Source of the DNA: a bacterium
Lineage (GTDB): Bacteria > Planctomycetota > Planctomycetia > Isosphaerales > Isosphaeraceae
Length of the DNA: 64,000 nt
Direction: 5' to 3'
NCBI GenBank assembly: GCA_016125085.1
Contig: WGMM01000040.1
Span: forward strand, 1 to 64,000
A program made the position numbers and the translations under genes. Positions 1-9,171 of the stretch are shown in pieces. How positions within the stretch are numbered: the stretch's first letter is position 1; each line of letters opens with the position of its first letter. The notes below the pieces were generated by a model. The model was not told the DNA's origin and ran no database searches. It saw only the letters and a list, made by a program, of their open reading frames with translations.

Positions 1-120
1 CAAGGACTTCGCGGAAGTCGTCGAAAGTCGCGTGGCGACCAGGTGCAAACGTTTGAGGAGTTTGGTGTTGAGCGGGTTGACGGCGGAGAAGTTCTCGATC
101 GCAAACAGCGAGATTTCCAT
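1..120 (-). CDS. Hypothetical protein, 5' end only (runs off the window)
   Basis: The minus strand opens with an ATG at 120 preceded by a good ribosome binding site (GGAGG, about five bases upstream) and stays open to the window edge, giving 40 residues that begin MEISLFAIENFSAV. The strong RBS is the main reason to call it a gene. No family is recognisable from this fragment, and the rest of the protein lies outside the window. Confidence 0.5.
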   Translation of the reverse strand, partial: MEISLFAIENFSAVNPLNTKLLKRLHLVATRLSTTSAKSL

Positions 121-195
121 AGGGGCCTCCTTGTCCCCGGGATGACACATAAATCACGATTTCCGTCAAGGCGAATGAGGTGAGGTAGATGAAGG

Positions 196-331
196 CGTAA
201 GCGACGGAATCGCTTAAGGATGAGACTCCATCGAGGAAGAATGAAATTCGGACGATCGATTCGTCAGTTGCGAGATCGCTTTCAGGAAGACCGACAAGAC
301 TCAAATTCGCAAACGCTTCCGTCGCTTACGC
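196..331. repeat. Inverted repeat pair (14-bp arms) in an apparently non-coding stretch
   Basis: GCGTAAGCGACGGA at 196-209 is perfectly inverted as TCCGTCGCTTACGC at 318-331. The left copy also forms its own hairpin (TAAGCGA at 198-204 with TCGCTTA at 210-216). A second hairpin follows (CCGGAGT 343-349 with ACTCCGG 356-362). The whole gap 121-626 holds no convincing gene: a 136-codon open frame over it lacks an RBS and has repetitive, low-quality composition. The arrangement resembles a dispersed REP-like element, an inference that needs a copy-number count in the genome. Confidence 0.55.
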
Positions 332-626
332 TTCCGGCTCGTCCGGAGTATGGCGACTCCGGGTCGCTCAGTCCTTGTTGCACACAATCGCTCGATGCCG
401 TTGCGCAAGACAAGTACAGAGATTTTGTGGGCGCAATCGACTATTCCGTTCGATCGACATCAACGGAATTAACCTTTCATCTTCGGGAAAAATCTTCCGT
501 GGATCGGTCTGGACAAACTTCGGCGAGTTCATACACTGCCGCATGCTACGCCGGATCGCATGATGCGGGCGTCCTGATCCAGGAAGGAACGGACGTGAGG
601 CGCAGCGTACCGAAAGGAATCGGACG

Positions 627-1097
627 ATGAAAAAACGTCGCATCCAGCCGATGTTCGAGGAAATGGAAGCTCGAGAAGTTCCATCCTCCCCCAGATCGCT
701 GAAAGCCGAATTCGTTCATCAGGCCCGGGCACTGGCCCCGAAGCAGTTTGCGATCAAGGGCACGGCGTTCGGCGATATCGTGGACAAAGGCCCCGGCAAC
801 GTGATCATCGACACGGCCCGGCCGATCCTGAAAACAGGCTCGCTGCAGACCGTTCACGGGATCCTCACGCGCGACCAGACGACGAACAAGGTCGAAGGCT
901 GGCTCGTCGTGAAATGGTCCGGCAGGCCCGTGAAGCTGGCCGTGCACGGCAACGCGGGGAATACGTCGCTGATGGGCTCGATGGTCAACCTGAAATTCAC
1001 CGGCGATGACGAATTCGCAGGGAAGGTGCGGCCCGGAAATATCCGGCTGATGCTGAATTCGCCGATCCGCGGGCGGCTGTCGATCACGTTCGCATGA
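627..1097 (+). CDS. LEPR-type N-terminus, hypothetical planctomycete protein
   Basis: A 156-residue protein starting MKKRRIQPMFEEMEAREVPS. The basic start followed by an acidic stretch and R-x-V-P-S resembles the N-terminal 'LE-x-R-x-(L/V)-(L/V)-(P)-S' motif that recurs on large exported planctomycete proteins. The remainder (about residues 25-156) is rich in beta-prone sequence with no recognised domain; it may be a short beta-sandwich. AAGGAA lies about eight bases before the ATG. Function unknown. It is much shorter than the usual carriers of this motif. Confidence 0.6.
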   Translation: MKKRRIQPMFEEMEAREVPSSPRSLKAEFVHQARALAPKQFAIKGTAFGDIVDKGPGNVIIDTARPILKTGSLQTVHGILTRDQTTNKVEGWLVVKWSGRPVKLAVHGNAGNTSLMGSMVNLKFTGDDEFAGKVRPGNIRLMLNSPIRGRLSITFA

Positions 1098-1201
1098 GTC
1101 GATGCGAACCGAAGGAGCAGGTCCGGGCGAAACCATTGACAGCCTAACCTCTCCCCAGGAAAGCACTTCCGAATTCTTTGAGATTTTTCGTCCACCCCGG
1201 C

Positions 1202-1230
1202 TTGACAATTCCGGTCAGGTTGAGGATAGT
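1202..1230 (+). promoter_or_regulatory. Sigma70-type promoter for the epimerase gene
   Basis: A perfect -35 TTGACA (1202-1207) is followed after 17 bases by GATAGT (1225-1230), a good -10. It sits in the 307-base gap 1098-1404 and reads toward the SDR gene at 1405, leaving a leader of about 165 bases. No small gene is supported in the leader. Confidence 0.6.
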
Positions 1231-1404
1231 GATCGCGTCGACGGTGTCCGGTTCCGGGCACTCGATCACGCGTAGGCAGAAGAGGCTTCATGGACGGGGC
1301 CTGGCCGGTAACGATTCCGTCCGCTTCGAAGTCCCTGGAATCGCAACACGAGTTTTCGATCGTCGCCAGGCACGGTCGTTCGCAACCATGGATGGGGTTA
1401 CGTC

Positions 1405-2334
1405 ATGCGAATTCTTGTCACCGGTGGTGCGGGTTACGTCGGCAGCGCGATGATTCCGATGCTGCTGGAAAAGGGCCATAAGGTCCGCGTTTTCGACAAT
1501 CTGAAGTTCGGCGGTCAGGGCCTTCTGCCTTGTACCAGCAGCCGCGACTTCGAGCTGATCAAGGGTGACGTCGGCGACGAAAACGCCCTGGGCAAGGCGC
1601 TCGAGGGCATGGACGCCGTGATTCACCTGGCCGCGATCGTCGGCTACCCTGCCTGCAAGAAAGAGCCCCAGGTCGCCCAGTCGACGAACGTCGACGGCAC
1701 GATGAACCTGCTGCGTCTGCGTCGTCGCGACCAGAAGATCCTGTTCGCCTCCACGGGTTCGATCTACGGCTCGATCCCTGACTATGTCTGCAACGAAGAC
1801 ACGCCCCGGGCCCCGATCACGCTTTACGGCGAAACCAAGGCCAAGGCTGAAGAAGCCATCCTGGAAGCCGGCAACTCGGTCGCCTACCGCTTCGCAACGG
1901 CCTTCGGCGTTTCGAACCGCATGCGGCTTGACCTCATGCCCAACGACTTCACCTATCAGGCCGTGAAGAACCGCAACCTGATCGTTTACGAAGGCGGCTT
2001 CAAGCGGACTTTCGTGCACGTTCGTGACATGGCCCGGTCGTTCATGTTCGCCCTGGAAAACTGGGACAACGTGAAGGACGACGTCTACAACGTCGGCCAC
2101 GAGTCGATGAACTTCACCAAGGAAGACGTCGCCCGCAAGATCATGAAGTTCGTCGACTTCTACCTCCACTTCGCCGAGGTCGGCAAGGACGACGATCAGC
2201 GCAATTACGAAGTTTCCTACGAAAAGATCCGCCGCAAGGGCTTCGAGACCACGATCGATCTGGACACCGGCATCGCCGAACTGGTGCGTGCCTGCCAGCT
2301 GATCAGCTTCTCCAACCCCTTCGCCAACGTCTGA
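1405..2334 (+). CDS. NAD-dependent epimerase/dehydratase (extended SDR)
   Basis: A 309-residue extended short-chain dehydrogenase/reductase. The N-terminal Rossmann motif GGAGYVG is at residues 7-13, the HLAA segment near 74-77, FASTGSIYG near 115-122, and the catalytic Y-x3-K (YGETK) at 141-145. Such enzymes remodel nucleotide sugars by epimerisation, dehydration or reduction; the exact substrate cannot be read from the sequence. It is followed by a GDP-fucose-synthase-like SDR and a GT4 glycosyltransferase, so a role in making a surface polysaccharide precursor is likely. A hairpin at 2354-2380 separates it from the next gene. Confidence 0.85.
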   Translation: MRILVTGGAGYVGSAMIPMLLEKGHKVRVFDNLKFGGQGLLPCTSSRDFELIKGDVGDENALGKALEGMDAVIHLAAIVGYPACKKEPQVAQSTNVDGTMNLLRLRRRDQKILFASTGSIYGSIPDYVCNEDTPRAPITLYGETKAKAEEAILEAGNSVAYRFATAFGVSNRMRLDLMPNDFTYQAVKNRNLIVYEGGFKRTFVHVRDMARSFMFALENWDNVKDDVYNVGHESMNFTKEDVARKIMKFVDFYLHFAEVGKDDDQRNYEVSYEKIRRKGFETTIDLDTGIAELVRACQLISFSNPFANV

Positions 2335-2353
2335 ATCTGACAGGTCGAACAGG

Positions 2354-2380
2354 CCGGGCCGAATCGCGCATTCGGCCCGG
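2354..2380 (+). terminator. Terminator-like hairpin after the epimerase gene
   Basis: CCGGGCCGAA (2354-2363) pairs perfectly with TTCGGCCCGG (2371-2380) around a 7-base loop, 20 bases after the stop at 2334. There is no clean T-run, so it could be a weak or Rho-assisted terminator or an mRNA-stabilising hairpin. Confidence 0.45.
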
Positions 2381-2464
2381 TCGATCCTGTTTCGCCCGCG
2401 TCCGGGACCGACCGGTCCGGATCATGGAATCATCGAACGCACACCCCTGGAGTCGCACAGTCTC

Positions 2465-3430
2465 ATGAGTCACCCCTTCTGGGCCGGCAAACGTGTCACC
2501 GTCACCGGCGGATCAGGCTTTCTCGGCCAGCATATCGTCAAACGCCTTGAAGAAGGCGGCGCGACGGTCTTCGTTCCCCGCCAGAAAGACTATAACCTCA
2601 CGGCTCTCGACTCCTGCCTGCGCTGCCTGCTCGAACACCCCTGCGACGTTCTGTTTCACGCCGCGGCCTATTACGGCGGCATCGGAATCAACGTCTCCGA
2701 ACCGGCTTATCTCTACTACCGGAACCTCGTCATGGGGGCGAACCTCATGGAGGCCGCCCGACTCACCCATGTCTCGAAGGTCGTCAATATCGGCACGGCC
2801 TGCAGCTATCCGGGCTTCGTCGAAGGCGACATGAAGGAAGACGACCTGTGGGCCGGCCCATGCCACCCGAGTGTCGTGAACTATGGCCTGACGAAGAAAA
2901 TGCTGGCCGTTCAGGGCGCGGCCTACAAGCGCCAGTTCGGGCTCGATTCGATTCACCTGATCCTCACGAACCTTTACGGCCCCGGCGATTCGTATAATCC
3001 GGAACGCTCGCACGTCGTCGCCGCCCTGGTGCGCAAGTGGGTCGAAGCCGACCTGGACAACAAGCCTGAAATCGAAGTCTGGGGCACCGGCAAGCCGGTC
3101 CGCGAGTTCATCTACGTCGAAGACTGCGCCGACGCCATCGTGCTCGCGGCCGAGAAATACGACGACGTGACCATGCCGCTCAATATCGGCACGGGCGTCG
3201 GCACGACGATCCGCGAACTCGTGGAGACGCTCAACGACGTCACCGGGTTCAAGGGCCGCCTGAACTGGAACGCGGACAAGCCCGACGGGGCCATGCGGAA
3301 GGTGCTCGATGTCACCCGCATGAAGGCCGCCCTGGGTGGCTGGAGCCCGCCGACGAATCTGAGAAAAGGCCTGGAAAAGACCGTTTCCTGGTATCGCGCC
3401 AACAAGAAGGAGGCCGACACGAAATGGTGA
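2465..3430 (+). CDS. GDP-L-fucose synthase-like NAD-dependent epimerase
   Basis: A 321-residue extended SDR. GGSGFLG (residues 15-21) binds NAD(P). The stretch AAAYYGGIGINVSEP (about 66-80) followed by NL and N resembles the GGI-x-x-N signature of GDP-L-fucose synthase (GDP-4-keto-6-deoxymannose epimerase/reductase). GTACSYP (110-116) matches the family's GSSC-x-YP with Cys113 kept and the first serine replaced by Thr111. The catalytic pair is Y140-x3-K144. It could serve another 4-keto-6-deoxy sugar; no gmd is in the window. The GT4 gene overlaps its last codons, indicating translational coupling. Confidence 0.75.
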   Translation: MSHPFWAGKRVTVTGGSGFLGQHIVKRLEEGGATVFVPRQKDYNLTALDSCLRCLLEHPCDVLFHAAAYYGGIGINVSEPAYLYYRNLVMGANLMEAARLTHVSKVVNIGTACSYPGFVEGDMKEDDLWAGPCHPSVVNYGLTKKMLAVQGAAYKRQFGLDSIHLILTNLYGPGDSYNPERSHVVAALVRKWVEADLDNKPEIEVWGTGKPVREFIYVEDCADAIVLAAEKYDDVTMPLNIGTGVGTTIRELVETLNDVTGFKGRLNWNADKPDGAMRKVLDVTRMKAALGGWSPPTNLRKGLEKTVSWYRANKKEADTKW

Positions 3431-4845
3431 CGTCATCCATCCGCTCGATCGCCAGCCGTGCACGGATGCCGCTGCGATCCGCCGTCCGCTCCGTTCGCCG
3501 GGTCGATCCGGCACACGGCACGGACCCCGGGATCGAATCCGGCGAAAGCGTGCAGCGGATCCTGTTCGTCAACCAGTATTACTGGCCTGATCACGCCTCG
3601 ACGGCCCAGCACCTGACCGACCTGGCCGAATCGATGGCGGCCGAAGGCCACGAATGCCACGTTCTCTGCGGACTCGGTCAATACAAGACCGGCGTCGCTC
3701 AGCGGCCAACTTATGAAGTGCATAACGGCGTTCACATTCACCGGGTTCGTGTCTCGGGCTTCGGCCGGCGCACGACACTGCACCGGATGTGCGACTACCT
3801 GAGCTATTACGTTCAGGCACTGCGTGCAGCCGTGCTGATGAAGCGGTTCGACGTCGTCATCACCCTCACGACGCCGCCCCTGATCGGCCTGATCGGCACG
3901 ATTTTGCGGTGGTGCAGGGGGTCGCGCCAGATCTTCTGGAGCATGGACCTGCACCCCGACGCCAGCCAGGCCCTGGGCCTGATGAAGCGTACCCATCCGC
4001 TGGTGCGACTGCTCAGCGGTTTGAGCGACATGATCTATCGCCAGGCGGACCGGGTCGTCGTGCTCGGGCCCTACATGGCCGACCGGATCCTGGCCAAGGG
4101 CGTGCGGCCTGAGCGGGTCCGAGAAGTGCCAGTCTGGAGCCGCAAGGAAGAGATTTTCCCGCGGGAGCGTCAGGGACATCCGTTGCGGGAACAGCTTGGC
4201 CTGACCGACAAATTCGTCGTGATGTACTCCGGCAATCTGGGGCTCGCACACCAGTTCGACGAAGTCATCGCAGCCGCGGAGGCACTCAAAAACCGAGACG
4301 AAATCGTCTTCCTTTTCGTGGGCGACGGCCCCAGGCTGAAGGAAGTGAAAGCCGCCGCGGAAGCTCGCTCGCTGGCGAACGTCCGGTTCATGGACTACTT
4401 CCCCCGCGAGTCGCTGCATCTGTCGCTGTCCGTGGCTGACGTCCATCTGATCACCATGCGTGACTGCATGACCGGAATCGTGGTGCCGGGCAAGCTTTAC
4501 GGGGCCATGGCTTCGGGCCGGCCGACGCTGTTCGTCGGGCCTTCGCACTGCGAATCGGCCGACGCCATTCGCGACTCGGAATGCGGGTCGACGATCCCCA
4601 GCGGCCGTGCTGACTTGCTGATCGCCGCCATCGAACGGCTGGCGAACGAGCATGAAACCGTCGCAGAACTCGGCCGAAATGGCCGGCGTGCGTTCCTGCG
4701 GAATTTCGAACGCCGTTTCTGCTGCGAACTCTGGGTCGACGTTCTCCGCGACCTCGTCGGCAGCCCGCGTACCGGCACGGTGCCCGCTCCGGCACCGGCC
4801 CGCATCGGCGAACGGGCCTTGCCCGGCTTCGAAGCGGCGGCATGA
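3424..4845 (+). CDS. GT4-family glycosyltransferase (WbuB-like)
   Basis: A GT-B fold glycosyltransferase of 473 codons. After an unusual Arg-rich N-terminal stretch the protein starts in earnest at RILFVNQYYWPDHASTAQHL, typical of WbuB/WcaI-like enzymes. The C-terminal half carries VVMYSGNLGLAH (about residue 260), VGDGP and the donor-binding E/GxxG-type segment near 360-395. The ATG at 3424 overlaps the stop of the preceding gene (ATGGTGA), but residues 1-42 do not look conserved and GTG at 3550 is an alternative start. It probably transfers a sugar made by the preceding SDR enzymes during polysaccharide synthesis at the inner membrane. Confidence 0.85.
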   Translation: MVTSSIRSIASRARMPLRSAVRSVRRVDPAHGTDPGIESGESVQRILFVNQYYWPDHASTAQHLTDLAESMAAEGHECHVLCGLGQYKTGVAQRPTYEVHNGVHIHRVRVSGFGRRTTLHRMCDYLSYYVQALRAAVLMKRFDVVITLTTPPLIGLIGTILRWCRGSRQIFWSMDLHPDASQALGLMKRTHPLVRLLSGLSDMIYRQADRVVVLGPYMADRILAKGVRPERVREVPVWSRKEEIFPRERQGHPLREQLGLTDKFVVMYSGNLGLAHQFDEVIAAAEALKNRDEIVFLFVGDGPRLKEVKAAAEARSLANVRFMDYFPRESLHLSLSVADVHLITMRDCMTGIVVPGKLYGAMASGRPTLFVGPSHCESADAIRDSECGSTIPSGRADLLIAAIERLANEHETVAELGRNGRRAFLRNFERRFCCELWVDVLRDLVGSPRTGTVPAPAPARIGERALPGFEAAA

Positions 4846-4874
4846 AATCGATTCGCCCTTTTTGAGCCAAGCCG

Positions 4875-5384
4875 ATGAGCGAAGCAGTCAAAGAGCACAA
4901 GAACGCCGCCCGATCTTCGATCGGGGTCGGCGTCCTCACCGTTTCCGATACCCGAACGTACGAAACCGACACTTCAGGAGAGACGATCGTCCAGTTCATG
5001 AACGAAGCAGGGCATGAAATCCACCTGCGGCGGATCGTGCCGGACGAGCCGGTCGAAATTCTGAAATTCCTGGACGACACATTGGCCGATCGCCGCATTT
5101 CGGCCGTGCTCGTCACGGGCGGCACAGGCATCAGCCCGCGTGACCGGACCGCGGAGACGCTTGAAGGCCGCTTCACCCGGCCGATCCCGGGCTTCGGCGA
5201 ACTTTTTCGCTGGTTGAGTTATCAGGAGATCGGTCCGGCGTGCATCTTGAGCCGGGCGACCGGCGGAATGGTCGGCCAGAGTGTCGTTCTGCTCATGCCG
5301 GGAAGCCGCGCCGCTGTGAGACTGGCGATGGAGAAGATCATCGTGCCGGAACTGCCGCACCTGGTTCGTGAAGCGACGAAGTGA
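4875..5384 (+). CDS. moaB: MoaB/MogA-family molybdopterin adenylyltransferase-like protein
   Basis: A 169-residue protein with the MoaB/MogA signatures: GVLTVSDTR near the start, the S-G-E segment, VLVTGGTGISPRDRT around residues 76-90, and LPGS-like MPGSRAAV near 140. MogA adenylylates molybdopterin before molybdenum insertion; MoaB is the close homologue with the same fold. The length matches the family. No other molybdenum-cofactor genes are visible nearby, so the choice between MoaB and MogA is uncertain. It follows the GT4 gene by 29 bases and may be cotranscribed with it. Confidence 0.85.
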   Translation: MSEAVKEHKNAARSSIGVGVLTVSDTRTYETDTSGETIVQFMNEAGHEIHLRRIVPDEPVEILKFLDDTLADRRISAVLVTGGTGISPRDRTAETLEGRFTRPIPGFGELFRWLSYQEIGPACILSRATGGMVGQSVVLLMPGSRAAVRLAMEKIIVPELPHLVREATK

Positions 5385-5473
5385 CGTTTGCGAATTCGTC
5401 ACCGATTTTTCGTAAACAGGTCGCAATCAAAGGCACCTGCGAACGCCCCGTTTCTTGAGAATTTCGGCCTGAT

Positions 5474-7057
5474 TTGCTAACTTCGTTGGACCGAACAGCG
5501 GAAATTTCGCGGAACCTGCAGCGGAGCCGGGCATTGATACGCCATGTGCCGAGTCGGAACGAATTCGAAGCCGAGGCCGTGCCCGGTTTAATGGTGCCGG
5601 TTTACCGGGAACTCACGGGCGACACACTCACGCCCGTGACCGCGTATCGCCGAATCGAAGTGCCAGACAGGCCGGGCTTTCTGTTCGAAAGCGTCGTCGG
5701 CGGCGAACGGGTCGGCAGGTTCAGCTTTCTGGGGTCCGATCCGTTTCTGGAATTCGAGGCACGTGGCCAGCAAGTGGCGATCAAGGATCATCGCGACGGC
5801 GTTCTCACTCGCCTGGAAGCTCATGACCCGCTGGCGACGCTCGAAGAGTACGTCGGCAAATTCCGCGTGGCGCATCGTAAAGGTCTGCCCCGGTTCATCG
5901 GTGGCGCGGTCGGCATGGCGGGCTATGACAGCGTCCGATATGTCGAACACCTGCCGGATGCTCCGCCCGACGATCGCGGGCTGCCGGACCTGGCCTTCGG
6001 CTTTTACGACCGGATGGTCATTTTCGACCATATCCGGAAAACGATCCTGGTCGTCGTGCTGGCGGAATTGCAGCCGGACGAAACATCGACCGCGGCCTAT
6101 GACAGGGCGACGAAGAAGATCGACGAGATCGTCGAAAAGCTGGCTGCACCTGTGCGCGACGACGCAAGCCGTATCGTTCTCTCCGATGTCGACACATCGA
6201 GCCAGCCAACGCTGGAAGTGCGTTCGAATCTGGAGCGTGAAGAGTTCGAAAACATCGTTCGCCGCTGCCAGGAATACATCAAGGCCGGCGATATTTTCCA
6301 GGTGGTGCCCAGCCAGCGTTTCGAAGTCGAAACGTCAGCCAAGCCGTTCGACATCTATCGCGCTCTGAGGATCGTCAACCCAAGCCCGTTTCTGTTCTAC
6401 TTGCCGTGCCGCGGATTTTCGCTCGTCGGCAGTTCGCCGGAGATTCTCGTGCGGGTCGAAGAGGGCGAGATGACCGTGCGTCCCCTGGCCGGTACGCGCA
6501 AGCGAGGTGCCGATGCCGCCGAAGACCAGGCCCTGGCTGAAGAGCTGCTGGCCGACCCGAAAGAACGGGCCGAGCACATCATGCTGATCGACCTGGGCCG
6601 GAACGACGTCGGCCAGGTTTGCGACTTCGGTTCGGTCCAGCTCACGGAAGTGATGAAGATCGAATATTACTCGCACGTCATGCATATCAGTTCGAACGTC
6701 GTCGGCAAACTCAGCGAAGGGAAAACCGCCTTCGACGCCCTCCGTTCCGGCCTTCCCGCGGGTACGGTCTCCGGGGCACCGAAAATCCGCGCCATGGAAA
6801 TCATCGACGAAATGGAGCCGAACCGACGCGGGCCTTACGCCGGTGCGGTCGGTTACTTCGACTTTTCCGGCAATATGGATATGTGCATCGCCCTGCGCAC
6901 TCTGGTGTTGCAGGAAGACAAATGCTACATCCAGGCAGGCTGCGGCGTGGTTTACGACAGCGTGCCCGCCGCCGAATACGAGGAGACGGTCAATAAGGCA
7001 AGGGCCATGGTCAAGGCCCTTCAGATCGCCGAAGACCAGTTCCGCCCAGGGAAATGA
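5474..7057 (+). CDS. trpE: Anthranilate synthase component I
   Basis: Chorismate-binding enzyme making anthranilate, the first step of tryptophan synthesis, with a glutamine amidotransferase partner that is not in this window. Visible motifs: LFESVVGGERVGRFSFLG near the N-terminus (the LLES-type Trp feedback region), PSPFLFYL, GSSPEIL, RPLAGTRKRG, AEHIMLIDLGRNDVG and LPAGTVSGAPKIRAM toward the C-terminus. Length (up to 527 residues) is normal. The reading frame opens with TTG at 5474; TTG at 5534 or GTG at 5546 are alternatives and none has a clear RBS. It stands apart from other trp genes. Confidence 0.92.
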   Translation: MLTSLDRTAEISRNLQRSRALIRHVPSRNEFEAEAVPGLMVPVYRELTGDTLTPVTAYRRIEVPDRPGFLFESVVGGERVGRFSFLGSDPFLEFEARGQQVAIKDHRDGVLTRLEAHDPLATLEEYVGKFRVAHRKGLPRFIGGAVGMAGYDSVRYVEHLPDAPPDDRGLPDLAFGFYDRMVIFDHIRKTILVVVLAELQPDETSTAAYDRATKKIDEIVEKLAAPVRDDASRIVLSDVDTSSQPTLEVRSNLEREEFENIVRRCQEYIKAGDIFQVVPSQRFEVETSAKPFDIYRALRIVNPSPFLFYLPCRGFSLVGSSPEILVRVEEGEMTVRPLAGTRKRGADAAEDQALAEELLADPKERAEHIMLIDLGRNDVGQVCDFGSVQLTEVMKIEYYSHVMHISSNVVGKLSEGKTAFDALRSGLPAGTVSGAPKIRAMEIIDEMEPNRRGPYAGAVGYFDFSGNMDMCIALRTLVLQEDKCYIQAGCGVVYDSVPAAEYEETVNKARAMVKALQIAEDQFRPGK

Positions 7058-7106
7058 GGAATTCCCGGAATCGCGGGAACCGACCGACCTTAACCGCGCT
7101 TCGAAG

Positions 7107-7622
7107 TCAGCGCTGGCCGGCTTTGGCCAGGATCGGGCCGATGCAGATCTCAGGCACGAAAAGCCCCAGCGATTCGCCGCCGCCGAATTCGGCGATCTGA
7201 CGGATCAGCGAACTGGAGACGTGCGAATATTCGCCGTCGGCCATGAGGAAAACGGTTTCGATCGCCGGGTCGAGCCGGGCGTTGGTCAGCGACATGGCGA
7301 ATTCGTATTCCATGTCGGAGAGCGTTCGCACTCCGCGCAAGATCGCCCCCGCTCCGATACTGCGCACGTAATGCACTGCCAGCCCTTCGAACGACTCGAC
7401 ACGGACATTATCGAACTGGGCGACCACCTGACGCGCCAGCGCGACCCGTTCGTCAACGGAAAACATCGCCTGCTTGTTCGGGTTCACGCCGATCCCGACG
7501 ATCAACTCGTCGAAGATCCGCCGGCCACGCTTGATGACATCCAGGTGCCCGAGAGTCATCGGGTCGAACATTCCCGTAAATACGGCGATGCGCGGGTTTA
7601 CGATTTTCTTTCCGCCATCCAT
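7107..7622 (-). CDS. coaD: Phosphopantetheine adenylyltransferase
   Basis: A 171-residue nucleotidyltransferase that converts 4'-phosphopantetheine and ATP to dephospho-CoA, the fourth step from pantothenate to CoA. It shows the CoaD pattern: IAVFTGMFDPMTLGHLDVI with the T/HxGH nucleotide-binding motif (TLGH), the GIGVNPNK segment, LRGVRTLSDMEYEF, and the C-terminal SHVSSSLIRQIAEFGG. The length is typical. It is convergent with trpE and lies downstream of bioF on the same strand, with a 96-base gap. Confidence 0.95.
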   Translation of the reverse strand: MDGGKKIVNPRIAVFTGMFDPMTLGHLDVIKRGRRIFDELIVGIGVNPNKQAMFSVDERVALARQVVAQFDNVRVESFEGLAVHYVRSIGAGAILRGVRTLSDMEYEFAMSLTNARLDPAIETVFLMADGEYSHVSSSLIRQIAEFGGGESLGLFVPEICIGPILAKAGQR

Positions 7623-7718
7623 CGTTCGACTCGCCCGATTCAGCAGTTCCGAAAAGGCGAAATTCAGGCATGCGCAACACGAAGCACTTACCTCTCCGCC
7701 AGAACGATCAGTCTAATC

Positions 7719-8930
7719 TCAGATCGATTCTCTCGCCAGATTGAGCGTGCGAACCAGACGGTCGAGATTTTCCGGTCCATGCGAAGCGCTCAGGCTGATC
7801 CGCAGCCGAGCCGTCCCGGCGGGCACGGTCGGGGGCCGAATCGCCCCTGCGGCGATCCCATGCGATGCGAGAAATTCGTCGATCCTCATCACGTCTTCGA
7901 CCGGTCCGATCCGCACGGGAACGATCGGTCCCTGGCCCTCGGCAACTTCCCAGCCATAACTTCTTAACGTCGCTCGCAACGCATCTGCCGATTGCAGCAA
8001 GTATGAACGCCGCGAATCGGCCGAGCGGATCAGGCCGATCGCGCATGTCGAGGCTCCGGCGATATACGGAGCGAGAGCAGTCGAATAAATCCAGCCTCGG
8101 CTGGCCTGAATGAGCCAGGAGATGAGCCGCCGCGAACCGACGACATACCCGCCCTGACAACCGATTGCCTTGCTCAGAGTACCCATGCGGACGATCGCCG
8201 GATGGTCGGCGAGGCCAGCGGCATCGACGAGGCCCCGGCCTTCCGGGCCGAAAACGCCTGTGGCATGAGCTTCATCCACCAGCATCATGCAGCGGTGTTT
8301 TCCGGCCAGATCGGCGATCCGTGTGAGCGGGGCCTGATCGCCATCCATGCTGAAGAGCGATTCGGTGACGATCAGCCTGCGTCTGAACCGGCCTTCGTCC
8401 CGTTCGAGAGCCCGCGCGAGACTTTCGGGATCGTTGTGGGCGAACACCCGGAGCATGGCACCCGATGCACGAGTGCCGTCGATCAGGCAGGCGTGCGAAA
8501 GACGGTCGGCATAGACGGCGTCGCCCGCGGTGACGAGCGCTGCCACGATGCTGACGTTAGCCGCATAGCCTGAGGAAAACGCAAGGGCGGCTTCAGCTCG
8601 CTTCCAGTCAGCCAGCGCTTCGACGAGGTCCTGGTAAGGGCCCGTCCACCCGCTGACGGCCGGGCTGGAACCCGCGCCGGCACCAGCGGTCGCAGCCGCG
8701 GCGATACCGGCCTGATGAAGACGGATGTCGTGCCGCAATCCCAAATAATCGTTACTCGCGAAATCCAGCCCCGGTTCGGTGGACCGCTGCGCTGGCCGCC
8801 TCAAAAGCCCCGCCGCTTCGCGTTCTTCCAGAGACTCGTGCAGCCAGTCGAAGACGTGAAGCTGATCGGTCTCAGGCGTAGTCCCGCCGCAGGGCATGTC
8901 CGTCTTCGATCGATCCGATTCGTTCATCAT
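7719..8930 (-). CDS. bioF: 8-amino-7-oxononanoate synthase
   Basis: A 403-residue PLP-dependent alpha-oxoamine synthase. It condenses pimeloyl-ACP or pimeloyl-CoA with alanine in biotin synthesis. Visible features: DFASNDYLGLRHD at the start of the fold, SSPAVSGWT, SGYAANVSIVAAL, DEAHATGVFGPEGRG, and the PLP-lysine motif TLSKAIGCQGGYV. Related enzymes (KBL, SPT) share the fold, but the motif set and the presence of bioB about 3 kb away favour BioF. It is divergent from the gene at 9172 across a 241-base spacer. Confidence 0.88.
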   Translation of the reverse strand: MMNESDRSKTDMPCGGTTPETDQLHVFDWLHESLEEREAAGLLRRPAQRSTEPGLDFASNDYLGLRHDIRLHQAGIAAAATAGAGAGSSPAVSGWTGPYQDLVEALADWKRAEAALAFSSGYAANVSIVAALVTAGDAVYADRLSHACLIDGTRASGAMLRVFAHNDPESLARALERDEGRFRRRLIVTESLFSMDGDQAPLTRIADLAGKHRCMMLVDEAHATGVFGPEGRGLVDAAGLADHPAIVRMGTLSKAIGCQGGYVVGSRRLISWLIQASRGWIYSTALAPYIAGASTCAIGLIRSADSRRSYLLQSADALRATLRSYGWEVAEGQGPIVPVRIGPVEDVMRIDEFLASHGIAAGAIRPPTVPAGTARLRISLSASHGPENLDRLVRTLNLARESI

Positions 8931-9171
8931 TCCTGAACCTTGCGAAATCTACTCGCGCTGGATTTAGGACTGCGGTCGAGATTCTTCGACGAGCGGAAGT
9001 ACGCGAGAATTCCGTTTCGGTCAGATCGCCGGTCCGATCGAAACCTGCGGAGAAATCGATACGATCGCTACTTCCCCGGGCACGGTCGAGCCGTGTATTC
9101 TTAGATCGATCTCGATCGTCGGCACGTTTCGTGTTCTGACAATACCGCAATTTGGGGAGAGCATCGACAAT

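Noticed and set aside
220..630. A 136-codon plus-strand open frame
   Set aside because: No RBS, no recognisable domain, and it runs across the inverted repeats; probably non-coding.
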